NCBI RefSeq assembly: GCF_018127805.1
Contig: NZ_CP072334.1
Span: 310,001 to 374,000 of the forward strand
DNA: 64,000 nt
Source of the DNA: Prevotella sp. oral taxon 475
Lineage (GTDB): Bacteria > Bacteroidota > Bacteroidia > Bacteroidales > Bacteroidaceae
Reading direction: 5' to 3'
Shown here in pieces: positions 36,067-44,268 of this stretch (positions within the stretch are counted from its first letter, which is position 1; each line of letters begins with the position of its first letter). The notes beneath the pieces were generated by a model. That model saw only the letters and a program-made list of their open reading frames with translations. It did no database searches and had not been told where the DNA came from. The position numbers were made by a program, and so were the translations under genes.

Positions 36067-36279
36067 TTATTGCCAGTCGAAACGAGAATGATAATATGAA
36101 TATTCTCCCTCAATCTCTTCATCCTCTTCCCATTCTTCTTCGGTGGAATTCTCGGCGCGATGACGGATGGTGGCACAAATAAAGCCCTCGCTCTCATACG
36201 GAATCACGTTGCACTGCGGCGGGATGTAGGGCAGCGTCGTCCATTCGGCGACTGTCCGTTGTTGTTCTTGTCTGTTCAT
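36067..36279 (-). CDS. Small acidic protein upstream of the fimbrillin-like gene
   Basis: A 70-residue protein: a 25-residue N-terminal part, then IPYESEGFICATI (about 27-39), then an acidic tail (STEEEWEEDEEIEGEY) and an aromatic end. Short Bacteroidales proteins with the pattern ...xExEGxIC... are often found just upstream of fimbrillin-like lipoprotein genes; their role is unknown to me. It has no signal peptide. Its leader carries a hairpin (36357-36386) and, further upstream, a (GT)18.5 tract. Confidence 0.6.
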   Translation of the reverse strand: MNRQEQQRTVAEWTTLPYIPPQCNVIPYESEGFICATIRHRAENSTEEEWEEDEEIEGEYSYYHSRFDWQ

Positions 36280-36356
36280 AAATCTCTAATATTTAAAAGG
36301 TGAAAAATCGGCGTTGTTGCTCTTTCCGTCCCTTGGCTCATGGGCACGAAAAAAGA

Positions 36357-36386
36357 AGCAAAGGCCACTCCGAAGAGCCCTTTGCT
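36357..36386 (-). terminator. Terminator or attenuator upstream of the small acidic gene
   Basis: On the minus strand AGCAAAGGGC pairs with GGCCTTTGCT (one mismatch), followed by TTCTTTTTT (36347-36355). It can end the murF-alr transcript, or attenuate a promoter located at 36498-36529. Confidence 0.65.
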
Positions 36387-36458
36387 AATGGGGGTTGCGC
36401 CCGCTTCGCGCGCGCGTAAGAGAAAGTGAAAAAGTCTTACACTACAATAGGTGCGAAC

Positions 36459-36529
<71 letters not shown>

Positions 36530-36661
36530 GAAAAGGCGTTAAAAGATGCAGAAAAGTTCGCCCTTTTCTGCCCTTCGTTCTGCCGATATGTCAACACATT
36601 TTGTTTCACGGGGGCAAAGGTAAGGGTTTTATTTGAAACCTGCAAGACCATGGCGGGAAGT

Positions 36662-39136
36662 TTAGTCTTGGAAGTAAACACGGTTGACCCGATTGCTGAT
36701 GCCTGTGAGCACTTCGTAGGGGATGGTGTCAAGGGCGGCAGAGAGGGTGGTCACGGGCAGCGCGTCGCCGAAAATTTCTACGCGGTCGCCCTCGCGGCAG
36801 GCAATGTCGGTGACGTCGATCATCGCTACATCCATGCAGATGTTGCCCACGTAGGGAGCAGGAAGCCCGTTCACCAAGCAGTGGCAGCGGCGATTGCCCA
36901 GATGGCGGTTCAGTCCGTCGGCATAACCAATGGGGATGGCGGCGATGAGACTGTCGCGCTCGAGGCGTTCGCGGCGACTGTAACCCACGGTCTCGCCGGC
37001 CTTGACGCGACGCAACTGGAGAATGGTGGTGCGCAGAGTGCAGACGTTGTGAAGGGTTTTTCCCGTGCGAGGGTCGATGCCATAGAGGCCTAAGCCCAGA
37101 CGGCACATGTCGAGCTGGCGTTGGGGAAAGTGCTCGATGCCGGCGGAATTGTCGATGTGGCGGAGAATGCGGTGCTCGAAGGCCGACTGGATGAGCCGAC
37201 TGGCGCGGTCGAATCGGCTGAACTGGAGATCGGAAAAGGCATCGAAAGCATCGTCGTCGGCTCCGACGAAGTGTGAGAAGACCGACCGCGGGATGAGCGC
37301 GTTCTGATTGTGGAGCCGAGCAATGAGCCGGTCGATGTCGTCTTCGGGATGAAAGCCCAGCCGATGCATGCCGGTGTCGAGCTTAATGTGCACGGGAAAG
37401 CCGGTGATACCTTCGCGTTCGGCAGCGCGGATGAGGGCTTCGAGGAGGCGGAAGCTGTAAACTTCGGGCTCGAGGTCGTGGTCGAAGAGCGTTTTGAAGG
37501 CCGTCATCTCGGGGTTCATCACGATAATGTTGCTGGTGATGCCGTTTCGGCGCAGGGTGGCCCCTTCGTCGGCCACGGCCACGGCGAGATAATCTACGCG
37601 GTGGTCTTGCAAAGTCTTGGCAATCTCAACGGCTCCGGCACCATATCCGTCGGCCTTGATCATGCAGACGAGCTTCGTGCGGGGTTTCATCAGAGAACGA
37701 TAGTGGTTGAGATTGTCGACAAGAGCCGTGAGATTCACCTCGAGCGTGGTTTCATGCACCTTGCGAACAAGCAGTTCAGCCAGTCGGTCGAAACCGAAAC
37801 TGCGCGCACCCTTCAGCAGAATCACCTCGTCGTGCAGATCGTGGAAGGCCTCGCTGCGGATGAAGTCGTCGACACTGCGGAAGAAATGAGCCTCTTTCAC
37901 GTCGATATGCTTGCGGGCGGCGGTGATGGCCGTGCCGATACCGATGATTTTCTCTACGCCGCGCTTCTGCGCCAAAGCCGAAACCTCGGTGTAGAGCCGG
38001 GCAGCGGGGATGCCGCTCTGCTGGATGTCGCTGAGGATGAGTGTGCGGAGGCGACCTTGATGGTCGGGGCGGCGATTCATGAAGTCGAGCGCAATGTCGA
38101 GCGAATTGATGTCCGAGTTGTACGAATCGTTGATGAGTGTGCATCCCTTCTGTCCTTCTTTCACCTCGAGTCGCATGGCTACGGGCTCGAGTCGGGCCAT
38201 TCGCTGGGCCAGGACGTCGGCCTCCAGTCCCAGATGCAGGCAGATAGCGGCGCAGACAAAGGAATTGACCGTTGACGCTTCGTCGATGAAAGGCAACTCG
38301 TAGCTTCCGGCTTCACCTTTATATATATAGGAGACGCGCGTGCGAGTTTCGCCTTTCTCGGTCTGCTCGATGAAGAAAGCCGCGCTTGGGTCTTTCCTCG
38401 ACCAGGCCAGCGTCTCGCCCTTGAAGTGTTGTTCGCCCATCACGGCGGTCACCGTTTCATCGTCGGCGTTGTACACCATCACGTCGGCATCCTTGAAGAG
38501 CCGCAGCTTTTCGCGGCATTTCTCTTCCTGCGAAGCGAAATTTTCCTGATGGGCCGTCCCCAGATTGGTGAGCACGGCGATGGTGGGTTGAATGATGTCG
38601 CGCAGGGTTCGCATCTCGCCTTTCTGACTGATGCCCGCCTCGAACACGCCGATCTCCGAGTGACGATTGAGCAGCCACACCGAGAGCGGTACGCCGATCT
38701 GCGAATTGTAACTGCGCGGACTGCGGGTCACCACCATCCCCGGCGAGAGAAGCTGATAGAGCCACTCCTTGACCATCGTCTTACCGTTGCTCCCGGTGAT
38801 GCCCACCACGGGGATGGTGAATTCGTCTCGATGACGTTCGGCCAATCGTTGCAGAGCTTTCCGCGTGGAGAGCACCTGGAGAAAGTTGGCCTCCGGGTAG
38901 CGTTCCGCAGTCTCCTCGGGCACACGTTCCACCACGAAGTTGCGCACGCCGCGGGCATAAAGCTCGGGGATGTAGCGGTGACCATCGTTCCGGGCCGACC
39001 GCAATGCGAAAAAAAGCGTCTCTTCCGGGAAACACAACGAACGACTGTCTGTGAGAATAAACCTCACCTCGGTTTCGCAACCGCCAAATCGATGAGCCCC
39101 CATCAACGTGGCCACTCTTTCAATAGAATACGTCAT
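36662..39136 (-). CDS. murF-alr: Bifunctional MurF ligase/alanine racemase
   Basis: An 824-residue fusion. The N-terminal part (to about 450) is UDP-N-acetylmuramoyl-tripeptide:D-Ala-D-Ala ligase, with TDSR near residue 30 and the P-loop GITGSNGKTMVKEW. The C-terminal part (from about 460) is a PLP alanine racemase, with LVCMIKADGYGAGAVEIAKTL (PLP lysine) and the C-terminal MCRLGLGLYGIDP and CMDVAMIDVTDI. The fusion supplies D-Ala and uses D-Ala-D-Ala for peptidoglycan and is typical of Bacteroidetes. The start at 39136 follows a consensus promoter; the longer frame would cross it. Confidence 0.95.
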   Translation of the reverse strand: MTYSIERVATLMGAHRFGGCETEVRFILTDSRSLCFPEETLFFALRSARNDGHRYIPELYARGVRNFVVERVPEETAERYPEANFLQVLSTRKALQRLAERHRDEFTIPVVGITGSNGKTMVKEWLYQLLSPGMVVTRSPRSYNSQIGVPLSVWLLNRHSEIGVFEAGISQKGEMRTLRDIIQPTIAVLTNLGTAHQENFASQEEKCREKLRLFKDADVMVYNADDETVTAVMGEQHFKGETLAWSRKDPSAAFFIEQTEKGETRTRVSYIYKGEAGSYELPFIDEASTVNSFVCAAICLHLGLEADVLAQRMARLEPVAMRLEVKEGQKGCTLINDSYNSDINSLDIALDFMNRRPDHQGRLRTLILSDIQQSGIPAARLYTEVSALAQKRGVEKIIGIGTAITAARKHIDVKEAHFFRSVDDFIRSEAFHDLHDEVILLKGARSFGFDRLAELLVRKVHETTLEVNLTALVDNLNHYRSLMKPRTKLVCMIKADGYGAGAVEIAKTLQDHRVDYLAVAVADEGATLRRNGITSNIIVMNPEMTAFKTLFDHDLEPEVYSFRLLEALIRAAEREGITGFPVHIKLDTGMHRLGFHPEDDIDRLIARLHNQNALIPRSVFSHFVGADDDAFDAFSDLQFSRFDRASRLIQSAFEHRILRHIDNSAGIEHFPQRQLDMCRLGLGLYGIDPRTGKTLHNVCTLRTTILQLRRVKAGETVGYSRRERLERDSLIAAIPIGYADGLNRHLGNRRCHCLVNGLPAPYVGNICMDVAMIDVTDIACREGDRVEIFGDALPVTTLSAALDTIPYEVLTGISNRVNRVYFQD

Positions 39137-39160
39137 CTTTGTCTTGATTGTTCTTTCCTG

Positions 39161-39191
39161 CAAAGGTAGTGCAACTTGTGAGAACTGCAAA
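39161..39191 (-). promoter_or_regulatory. Promoter of murF-alr
   Basis: On the minus strand TTTG (39188-39191), 19 bases, TACCTTTG (39161-39168). The leader to the start codon is about 20 bases. Confidence 0.8.
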
Positions 39192-39298
39192 ATAAATGTC
39201 TCCCTCAAAAAAGAGTTCTTTTCTTGTTTCTCGACAAGTGCGTTTTTCGTCCTGGAAATGCTCAAGCGAGCTTGGCATGGCTCATTGGGCTTTACAAA

Positions 39299-39333
39299 AG
39301 AGTTGCAGAATCCCTCGGGGTTCCTGCAACTCT
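39299..39333 (-). terminator. Terminator of the ferritin gene
   Basis: AGAGTTGCAG (39299-39308) pairs with CTGCAACTCT (39324-39333); on the minus strand the stem is followed by TTTTG. It lies 25 bases past the ftn stop. Confidence 0.75.
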
Positions 39334-39357
39334 CTTGTCTGTTCTGCGCCGCGACCG

Positions 39358-39870
39358 TTAGACCAACGGACCGGCGGGACTGTAACTGCGCGCTCCCAGC
39401 TCTTTGTCGAGCATGTAGATGCCGTAGCCGTTGTCTTTAATCATCTTGAGATTGTCGATGATGGTTTTTACGTTTTCCTCTTCTTCCACCTGCTCGTCGA
39501 TAAACCACTTGAGCATGCTCTGCGTGGCATAATCGTTCTCGGCGGAGGTCAAGGCGAATAGTTTGTTAATGCTTTCGGTGATGCTCTGCTCGTGGCGTAG
39601 GGAATTTTCAAACACCTCGACCACCGATTTCCACTCCGTGGGAACGGCCTCTATCGGGCGCAGATCTACCTTCCCGTTGCGTGAAATCACGTAGTTGAAG
39701 AGTATCTTGGCGTGGTCTTGTTCCTCCTTGAATTGCACTTCGAACCATTTTCCCATACCGGGTTGACCCTGTGCATGGCAGTAAGCCGCCATCGATAAAT
39801 ACAAATAAGCCGACCACATCTCGGCATTGATCTGGGCATTGAGAGCCTCTTCGATTTTCTTTTTCAACAT
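39358..39870 (-). CDS. ftn: Ferritin
   Basis: A 170-residue non-haem ferritin that stores iron as a 24-mer shell. The ferroxidase-centre pattern is visible in ALNAQINAEMWSAYLYLSMAAY, FEVQFKEEQDHAKIL and WFIDEQVEEE. Length and sequence are normal. It is a single gene with its own terminator; no consensus promoter was found in the 107-base gap upstream. Confidence 0.95.
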   Translation of the reverse strand: MLKKKIEEALNAQINAEMWSAYLYLSMAAYCHAQGQPGMGKWFEVQFKEEQDHAKILFNYVISRNGKVDLRPIEAVPTEWKSVVEVFENSLRHEQSITESINKLFALTSAENDYATQSMLKWFIDEQVEEEENVKTIIDNLKMIKDNGYGIYMLDKELGARSYSPAGPLV

Positions 39871-39977
39871 AATGTTTTGTTTTTGTGTGTAAATATGTTC
39901 TCTGTGAGCACGTCTTCGTCGGGCAGGATGCCCTCTTCGGTCTTTCCACCGGTTGTTTTTTCTTCCTGATGCCTACC

Positions 39978-40946
39978 TTATTCCATCGGCACCTCCAGCT
40001 GCATACCGGCTCGAAGTCCCTCGAACTTCGCCACAGGTCTGAGCTGCATCTTCCAGTGCCGCGGCTCTTTCTGTCGGCCCCTGCCGGCGTTTGTCGCTGC
40101 CGCCGCACCGAAATAGGGCCTAATGGCCGACACCCGCATGGGGATGCGCAAACCGAACGCCCGGCAATACACCTGTAAGGTGTCGCCCTCTGCAAAATAA
40201 GAGCGTTGCTTCTCATTGAGCCTGAATGTGCCCCAAAGGTTGTCGAGCAGGGCAATGGTCATCAATGGAGCGCAGGGCGCGAGCTGTTCGCCCTTCTTGG
40301 CCATGATCTCACTCACCTCGCCCTCCACTTTTGTGATGACGGCCACGATCTGTGGCCCCTTCAGACCACTCCTTCCGGAATGCTGATGACACCGCATCTC
40401 GTCGTAAACGAGCTTGGTGGCGATGGCTTGCGCCTGAAAAGTCTTGTAGTCGGCAAAGGCCCTGTCGCGCAATTGAGCCGGAACCCGCCCCCGGAGAAAC
40501 TGTCGTTGCACCTCCCGATAAGCCTTCTGTGCCTGCTCCTCGGCCGCTTTTGCCTGTTGCCAGCGTCCGTAGGCCCGGTCGAGGGCCCGGTTTCCCGTGC
40601 GATGCGGATGCAGCGTGGCAGCCAAAAGCTCCAATGTCTCGTCCTCGGGCATGGGCGTATCGTCGGTTTTGAAGAGCAACAGCGTGTCGCCCACTTCTAC
40701 ATAGTCGCCCTCTTTCACCCGAACCTCGATCACTCCTCCGCTCTGCTGCGTTCGAACGGCGTATTGCAGCACCTCGATTTGACCCTGCACCGTCCGCTCT
40801 CGGGGCCAAAACGCGAAGCAGACGGCAACGCAGCCTCCCGCCAAAGCCGCTGCAACGGCCATTGCCGCCACCGCTTTCCTTGCCGAATGTCTGCCTTTCG
40901 TCTTCATTCTTGTGGTCTGTTCGTCTGCCGTTCTCCCAGTTTCCAT
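39978..40946 (-). CDS. Orphan HlyD-like membrane-fusion/adaptor protein
   Basis: A 322-residue protein with one N-terminal membrane helix (AAMAVAAALAGGCVAVCFAFW), a biotinyl-lipoyl-like half (GGVIEVRVKEGDYVEVGDTLLLFKTDD), a helical hairpin (about 110-190) and the second half with beta-barrel-like segments (DNLWGTFRLNEKQRSYFAEGDTL). This is the layout of periplasmic adaptors of efflux or type I export systems. No ABC, RND or outer-membrane partner is adjacent. The start may instead be the Met at 40907. Confidence 0.75.
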   Translation of the reverse strand: METGRTADEQTTRMKTKGRHSARKAVAAMAVAAALAGGCVAVCFAFWPRERTVQGQIEVLQYAVRTQQSGGVIEVRVKEGDYVEVGDTLLLFKTDDTPMPEDETLELLAATLHPHRTGNRALDRAYGRWQQAKAAEEQAQKAYREVQRQFLRGRVPAQLRDRAFADYKTFQAQAIATKLVYDEMRCHQHSGRSGLKGPQIVAVITKVEGEVSEIMAKKGEQLAPCAPLMTIALLDNLWGTFRLNEKQRSYFAEGDTLQVYCRAFGLRIPMRVSAIRPYFGAAAATNAGRGRQKEPRHWKMQLRPVAKFEGLRAGMQLEVPME

Positions 40947-41056
40947 GGGTTCGCGTCCCTCGGAAAGAGAGCCCTTTTCGTTACGAAAAAGCTCTGTCTC
41001 CTTCGTCTTTGCAGAGGAGGACAGGCGAAGATACCTTATTTATATATACCAACTGA

Positions 41057-41929
41057 TTATTTAAACGTGAAACTTCTTGAACCAATCATGTTGCCATCCA
41101 CGAAGATACTCACCTGATAGGTTCCGCCCACCAAGGCCTGCGACACGTTCCAAAACAGAGTTACGGGCGTTTCCTCGCCGTTGTACTCCACGCTTTTCTT
41201 CATCGAATATTGCAGATTACGGTTCTCATAGGCAAACGAGCCGCCACCGTTGAGCAGTCCGCCCGTAGGTGTTTGGATGCGCACGAAGACCTCTTTCATG
41301 CCGCTGGCTGCCGTCACGTTGCGGGTGATGCTGAAGCTCACCTGTATGGCAGTGGCCTTATCGATGCGGTCGGTGTTTTTGCCGCGTTTGTTTTTGGCCG
41401 TCATCGTGATGCCCGTAGCGTCCAACTGCGCTGCGATGGCCACCTTCTCCGAGAGCGATTTCTTCTCGGTGCTGAGTCCCTCTATCTGCCGTGTGGCCTC
41501 CTCGTATTGCCCTTTCACACGCGTGTTTTCTTGTGTGAGAGAAGCATTGAGGCGATTGAGCGAGTCGATCTCCAAAACATAGCTTCGCAATACCGCCCTG
41601 ACCGTAGCCAGTTCGCGCTTCAAGCGAGTGATTTCGCGGGCATCCGTGCTCTTTACCCGTCGTAGTTCGTCCAACAGTCGTTGTGTTTTCTCCTGCTCGG
41701 CTGTGATTTGTGCCACGATAGAGTCGTTGTTGATTTGCGTCTTCATCTCGCTGTATTGATTGGCAAACTGCTGGTATTCGTTTTCCATTTCTTTTTTGTC
41801 CAGCTCTGCCAACTCTTTCATGGCGGCGTTTTCCTCTTTTTGCTTGTTCAGACTCACGGTGAGATAGGCCACCCCACCCGCCAAAACGAGCAGCAGGATG
41901 ATGCCGGGAATCCATATTTTTTTGTTCAT
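41057..41929 (-). CDS. Membrane-anchored coiled-coil protein
   Basis: A 290-residue protein with an N-terminal transmembrane anchor (IWIPGIILLLVLAGGVAYL), a coiled coil from about 25 to 165 (heptads in EEATRQIEGLSTEKKSLSEKVAIA) and a C-terminal beta domain of about 110 residues (VFVRIQTPTGGLLNGGGSFAYEN ... YQVSIFVDGNMIGSRSF). Similar proteins are widespread in Bacteroidetes without known function. It has its own consensus promoter. Confidence 0.7.
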   Translation of the reverse strand: MNKKIWIPGIILLLVLAGGVAYLTVSLNKQKEENAAMKELAELDKKEMENEYQQFANQYSEMKTQINNDSIVAQITAEQEKTQRLLDELRRVKSTDAREITRLKRELATVRAVLRSYVLEIDSLNRLNASLTQENTRVKGQYEEATRQIEGLSTEKKSLSEKVAIAAQLDATGITMTAKNKRGKNTDRIDKATAIQVSFSITRNVTAASGMKEVFVRIQTPTGGLLNGGGSFAYENRNLQYSMKKSVEYNGEETPVTLFWNVSQALVGGTYQVSIFVDGNMIGSRSFTFK

Positions 41930-41960
41930 AAATCGGTCTGATTTTTAGTGTTCGACTTCG

Positions 41961-41991
41961 CAAAGTTAAAGACTTTCAAGAAGACGGCAAA
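41961..41991 (-). promoter_or_regulatory. Promoter of the coiled-coil protein gene
   Basis: On the minus strand TTTG (41988-41991), 19 bases, TAACTTTG (41961-41968), 32 bases before the start codon. Confidence 0.75.
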
Positions 41992-42118
41992 GAAAAACCC
42001 TGGCGTCAAACATTTAATAACTTAATTTTTTCATGTTTACGCCCGTTCAGAATCATCCATCCTTCTATCAGGATGGAGCTATTTCGCACGTGAAAACGAA
42101 GAGGAGATGAGCCGAAAG

Positions 42119-42150
42119 TTGTAAACAACCCTATCGGGATTGGTTTGTTG
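42119..42150. repeat. Third copy of the REP-like element
   Basis: TAAACAACCCTATCGGGAT followed by TGGTTTGTTG matches the copy at 9345-9372 in 21 or so of 27 positions, again with a CAACC...GGTTTG inverted core. Confidence 0.5.
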
Positions 42151-42265
42151 CCAGCCTTTCCCTACCAACCGGTTAACCACCATGTAGTTGTTAGCACAAA
42201 AATAAGAAAGGCTTGCTTTGAGCTGCGGTAAATATTTGATTGTGAGTAGGTTACGAAGCATGTTT

Positions 42266-42348
42266 CAAAAGCTAAGAAAACGCATGGCGAAAGCTAAGAA
42301 AACGCCCTGCAAAAACTAAGAGAATGGAGTGCGAAAGCTAAGAGATGG
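42266..42348. repeat. 22-bp-period GCTAAG array, locus 5 (4 units)
   Basis: Units begin (G/A)CTAA at 42271, 42293, 42315 and 42337, each 22 apart. The last unit is the GCTAAGAGATGG variant. It lies in a divergent gap, about 275 bases upstream of ino1. Confidence 0.9.
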
Positions 42349-42585
42349 AAATTCCGTCTCTTCATGCAAATGAAATCGATGATGTCGAAACGATTTTCTG
42401 AACCTTATTCATATAGGTGAGTTCGGGAGAATTGTAGGAAGGCTACAAAGAAGACATCGTGTCTGAATTCTCCCATTTTAGTATTTTTCCTCTTTTCATT
42501 GGCAGAAAACAATCTTGTTTTCAACGATTTAAAGGGAAAAGAGGTGAAAATCGATAAGAAACTTCTGAGTTTGGATAGGTTTTGC

Positions 42586-42593
42586 TATTTTTG
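42586..42593 (+). promoter_or_regulatory. -7 box of ino1
   Basis: TATTTTTG, 32 bases upstream of the ATG at 42625. A TTTG lies 12 bases upstream, too close for a -33 box, so the -33 is not clear. The box rules out the longer open frame that begins at 42499. Confidence 0.6.
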
Positions 42594-42624
42594 TCCTATA
42601 TTTTCATTACAAAACAACAAGGAA

Positions 42625-43932
42625 ATGGCAAAAACGGAGGTAAAACCGGCAAACGGTAAGCTGGGCATCATGGTTGTGGGCTGTGGTGCCGTGTCGACCA
42701 CTTTTATAACAGGTGTCTTGATGGCCCGAAAAGGACTGGCTAAGCCCGTGGGCTCGATGACTCAGTATGACAAAATACGAGTGGGTAGGGGCGCAGACAA
42801 GAAATATCTGCGCTATGGAGACATCGTTCCGCTGGCCCAACTCGACGATATCGTCTTCGGCACATGGGATGTCTATCCGCAAAACGCTTATCAGGCAGCG
42901 ATATATGCCGAGGTGCTGCAAGAAAAAGATATCGAGCCCGTGCGCGACGAACTGGAAAACATCGTGCCGATGAAGGCCGCCTTCGATAAAAACTTTGCCA
43001 AACGCCTTGACGGAGATAACGTGAAGCAAGGCTTGACACGATGGGAGATGGTGGAAGAGCTGCGCCGCGACATCCGGAACTTTAAACAAGAGAACGATTG
43101 CCAACGTGTGGTGGTGGTGTGGGCAGCTTCTACCGAGATTTTCGTTCCTTACGAAGAGCCGGTGCATGGCACGCTCGATGCACTGGAAAAGGCCATGAAG
43201 GCTGATGATCGGGAACACATCGCGCCCTCGATGTGCTATGCCTATGCCGCGCTGTCGGAGGAAGCCCCGTTTGTGATGGGGGCTCCTAACACCACGGTAG
43301 ACATTCCTGCCATGTGGCAATTGGCCGAGAAAACGCGCATGCCGATTGCCGGAAAGGATTTTAAAACGGGGCAGACGCTGGTGAAGAGTGGCTTCGCTCC
43401 TATCATCGGAACGCGCTGTTTGGGACTGAATGGATGGTTCTCGACCAATATTCTGGGCAATCGCGATGGGTTAGTGCTCGACGAACCGGCCAACTTCCGC
43501 ACCAAAGAGGTGAGCAAACTCTCTACCTTGGAAACCATTCTACAGGCCGACCATCAACCCGATCTGTACGGAGAGGTCTATCATAAAGTGCGCATCAACT
43601 ATTATCCGCCCCGCAACGACAACAAAGAGGGCTGGGATAATATCGATATTTTCGGATGGATGGGCTACCCCATGCAAATCAAAATCAACTTCCTTTGTCG
43701 CGACTCGATCCTCGCTGCGCCGCTGGTGCTCGACCTGGCACTCCTGTCCGACCTGGCTGCACGTGCCGGTCGGTTCGGCATTCAACGCTTCTTGAGCTTC
43801 TTTCTCAAAAGTCCGATGCACGATTTCACCCAAAACGAGGAGCCCGTCAACCATCTCTTCCAGCAGTATACCCTGCTGAAGAATGCCATTAGAGAGATGG
43901 GCGGCTACGAGCCCGACGAGGAAATGGACTGA
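42625..43932 (+). CDS. ino1: Inositol-3-phosphate synthase
   Basis: A 435-residue NAD-dependent enzyme that converts glucose 6-phosphate to 1L-myo-inositol 1-phosphate, the entry to inositol lipids. It starts MAKTEVKPANGKLGIMVVGCGAVSTTFITG (NAD-binding glycine motif) and contains GAPNTTVDIPAMWQLAEKTRMPIAGKDFKTGQT and GWFSTNILGNRDG, conserved in the family. The ATG at 42625 has an AAGGAA site directly before it and follows a promoter. No other inositol-lipid gene is adjacent. Confidence 0.95.
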   Translation: MAKTEVKPANGKLGIMVVGCGAVSTTFITGVLMARKGLAKPVGSMTQYDKIRVGRGADKKYLRYGDIVPLAQLDDIVFGTWDVYPQNAYQAAIYAEVLQEKDIEPVRDELENIVPMKAAFDKNFAKRLDGDNVKQGLTRWEMVEELRRDIRNFKQENDCQRVVVVWAASTEIFVPYEEPVHGTLDALEKAMKADDREHIAPSMCYAYAALSEEAPFVMGAPNTTVDIPAMWQLAEKTRMPIAGKDFKTGQTLVKSGFAPIIGTRCLGLNGWFSTNILGNRDGLVLDEPANFRTKEVSKLSTLETILQADHQPDLYGEVYHKVRINYYPPRNDNKEGWDNIDIFGWMGYPMQIKINFLCRDSILAAPLVLDLALLSDLAARAGRFGIQRFLSFFLKSPMHDFTQNEEPVNHLFQQYTLLKNAIREMGGYEPDEEMD

Positions 43933-44037
43933 ATCTCCGCTGCGAACGCTCTGCCACAACCAGCCTTATACTCTCTGAAAACAGGGGGATAGAAAAACAG
44001 AAGATACGAGAAAACGTCTTTTGCAACGCATCAAGGA

Positions 44038-44076
44038 AGAATCGTTTTGGGGATATTGAAAGGCCAAAACGATTCT
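44038..44076 (+). terminator. Terminator of ino1
   Basis: AGAATCGTTTTGG (44038-44050) pairs with its complement (44064-44076) around a 13-base loop. Confidence 0.7.
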
Positions 44077-44135
44077 TTCATCCTGTCGTTTCTATGGCGT
44101 TGATTTCATATCAGGGTATGCATGTTTGTTAATTG

Positions 44136-44167
44136 TTTGCGTGTTCAGTATAAAAATATTAATTTTG
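44136..44167 (+). promoter_or_regulatory. Promoter of gltX-waaA
   Basis: TTTG (44136-44139), exactly 20 bases, TAATTTTG (44160-44167). The leader is about 95 bases. Confidence 0.8.
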
Positions 44168-44268
44168 CACGGAAACAAAAGGGCGAAAGCCTGCTGCAAT
44201 ACTACCTGCCCGTTTCTCCACGACAGAGAGAAGGAGCGGGCCGAACAATAAAGATGAACTGATAAAAC

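Larger units (their letters stand above)
41930..42624. other. 695-bp divergent gap with repeat locus 5
   Basis: Contains the promoter of the coiled-coil gene (41961-41991), a REP-like element (42119-42150), GCTAAG array locus 5 (42266-42348) and the ino1 promoter (42586-42593). The one modest open frame (42079-42261, minus) reads through the REP-like element and is not accepted. Confidence 0.6.

Noticed and set aside
37310..38275. A 321-codon rightward open frame opposite murF-alr
   Set aside because: It mirrors the codon pattern of murF-alr and matches no family; many such mirror frames occur because of the GC content.
42079..42261. A 60-codon leftward gene
   Set aside because: It reads through a REP-like element and no homologous protein is recognised; the QTNP..VVY likeness to a frame at 9077-9415 comes from the shared repeat.
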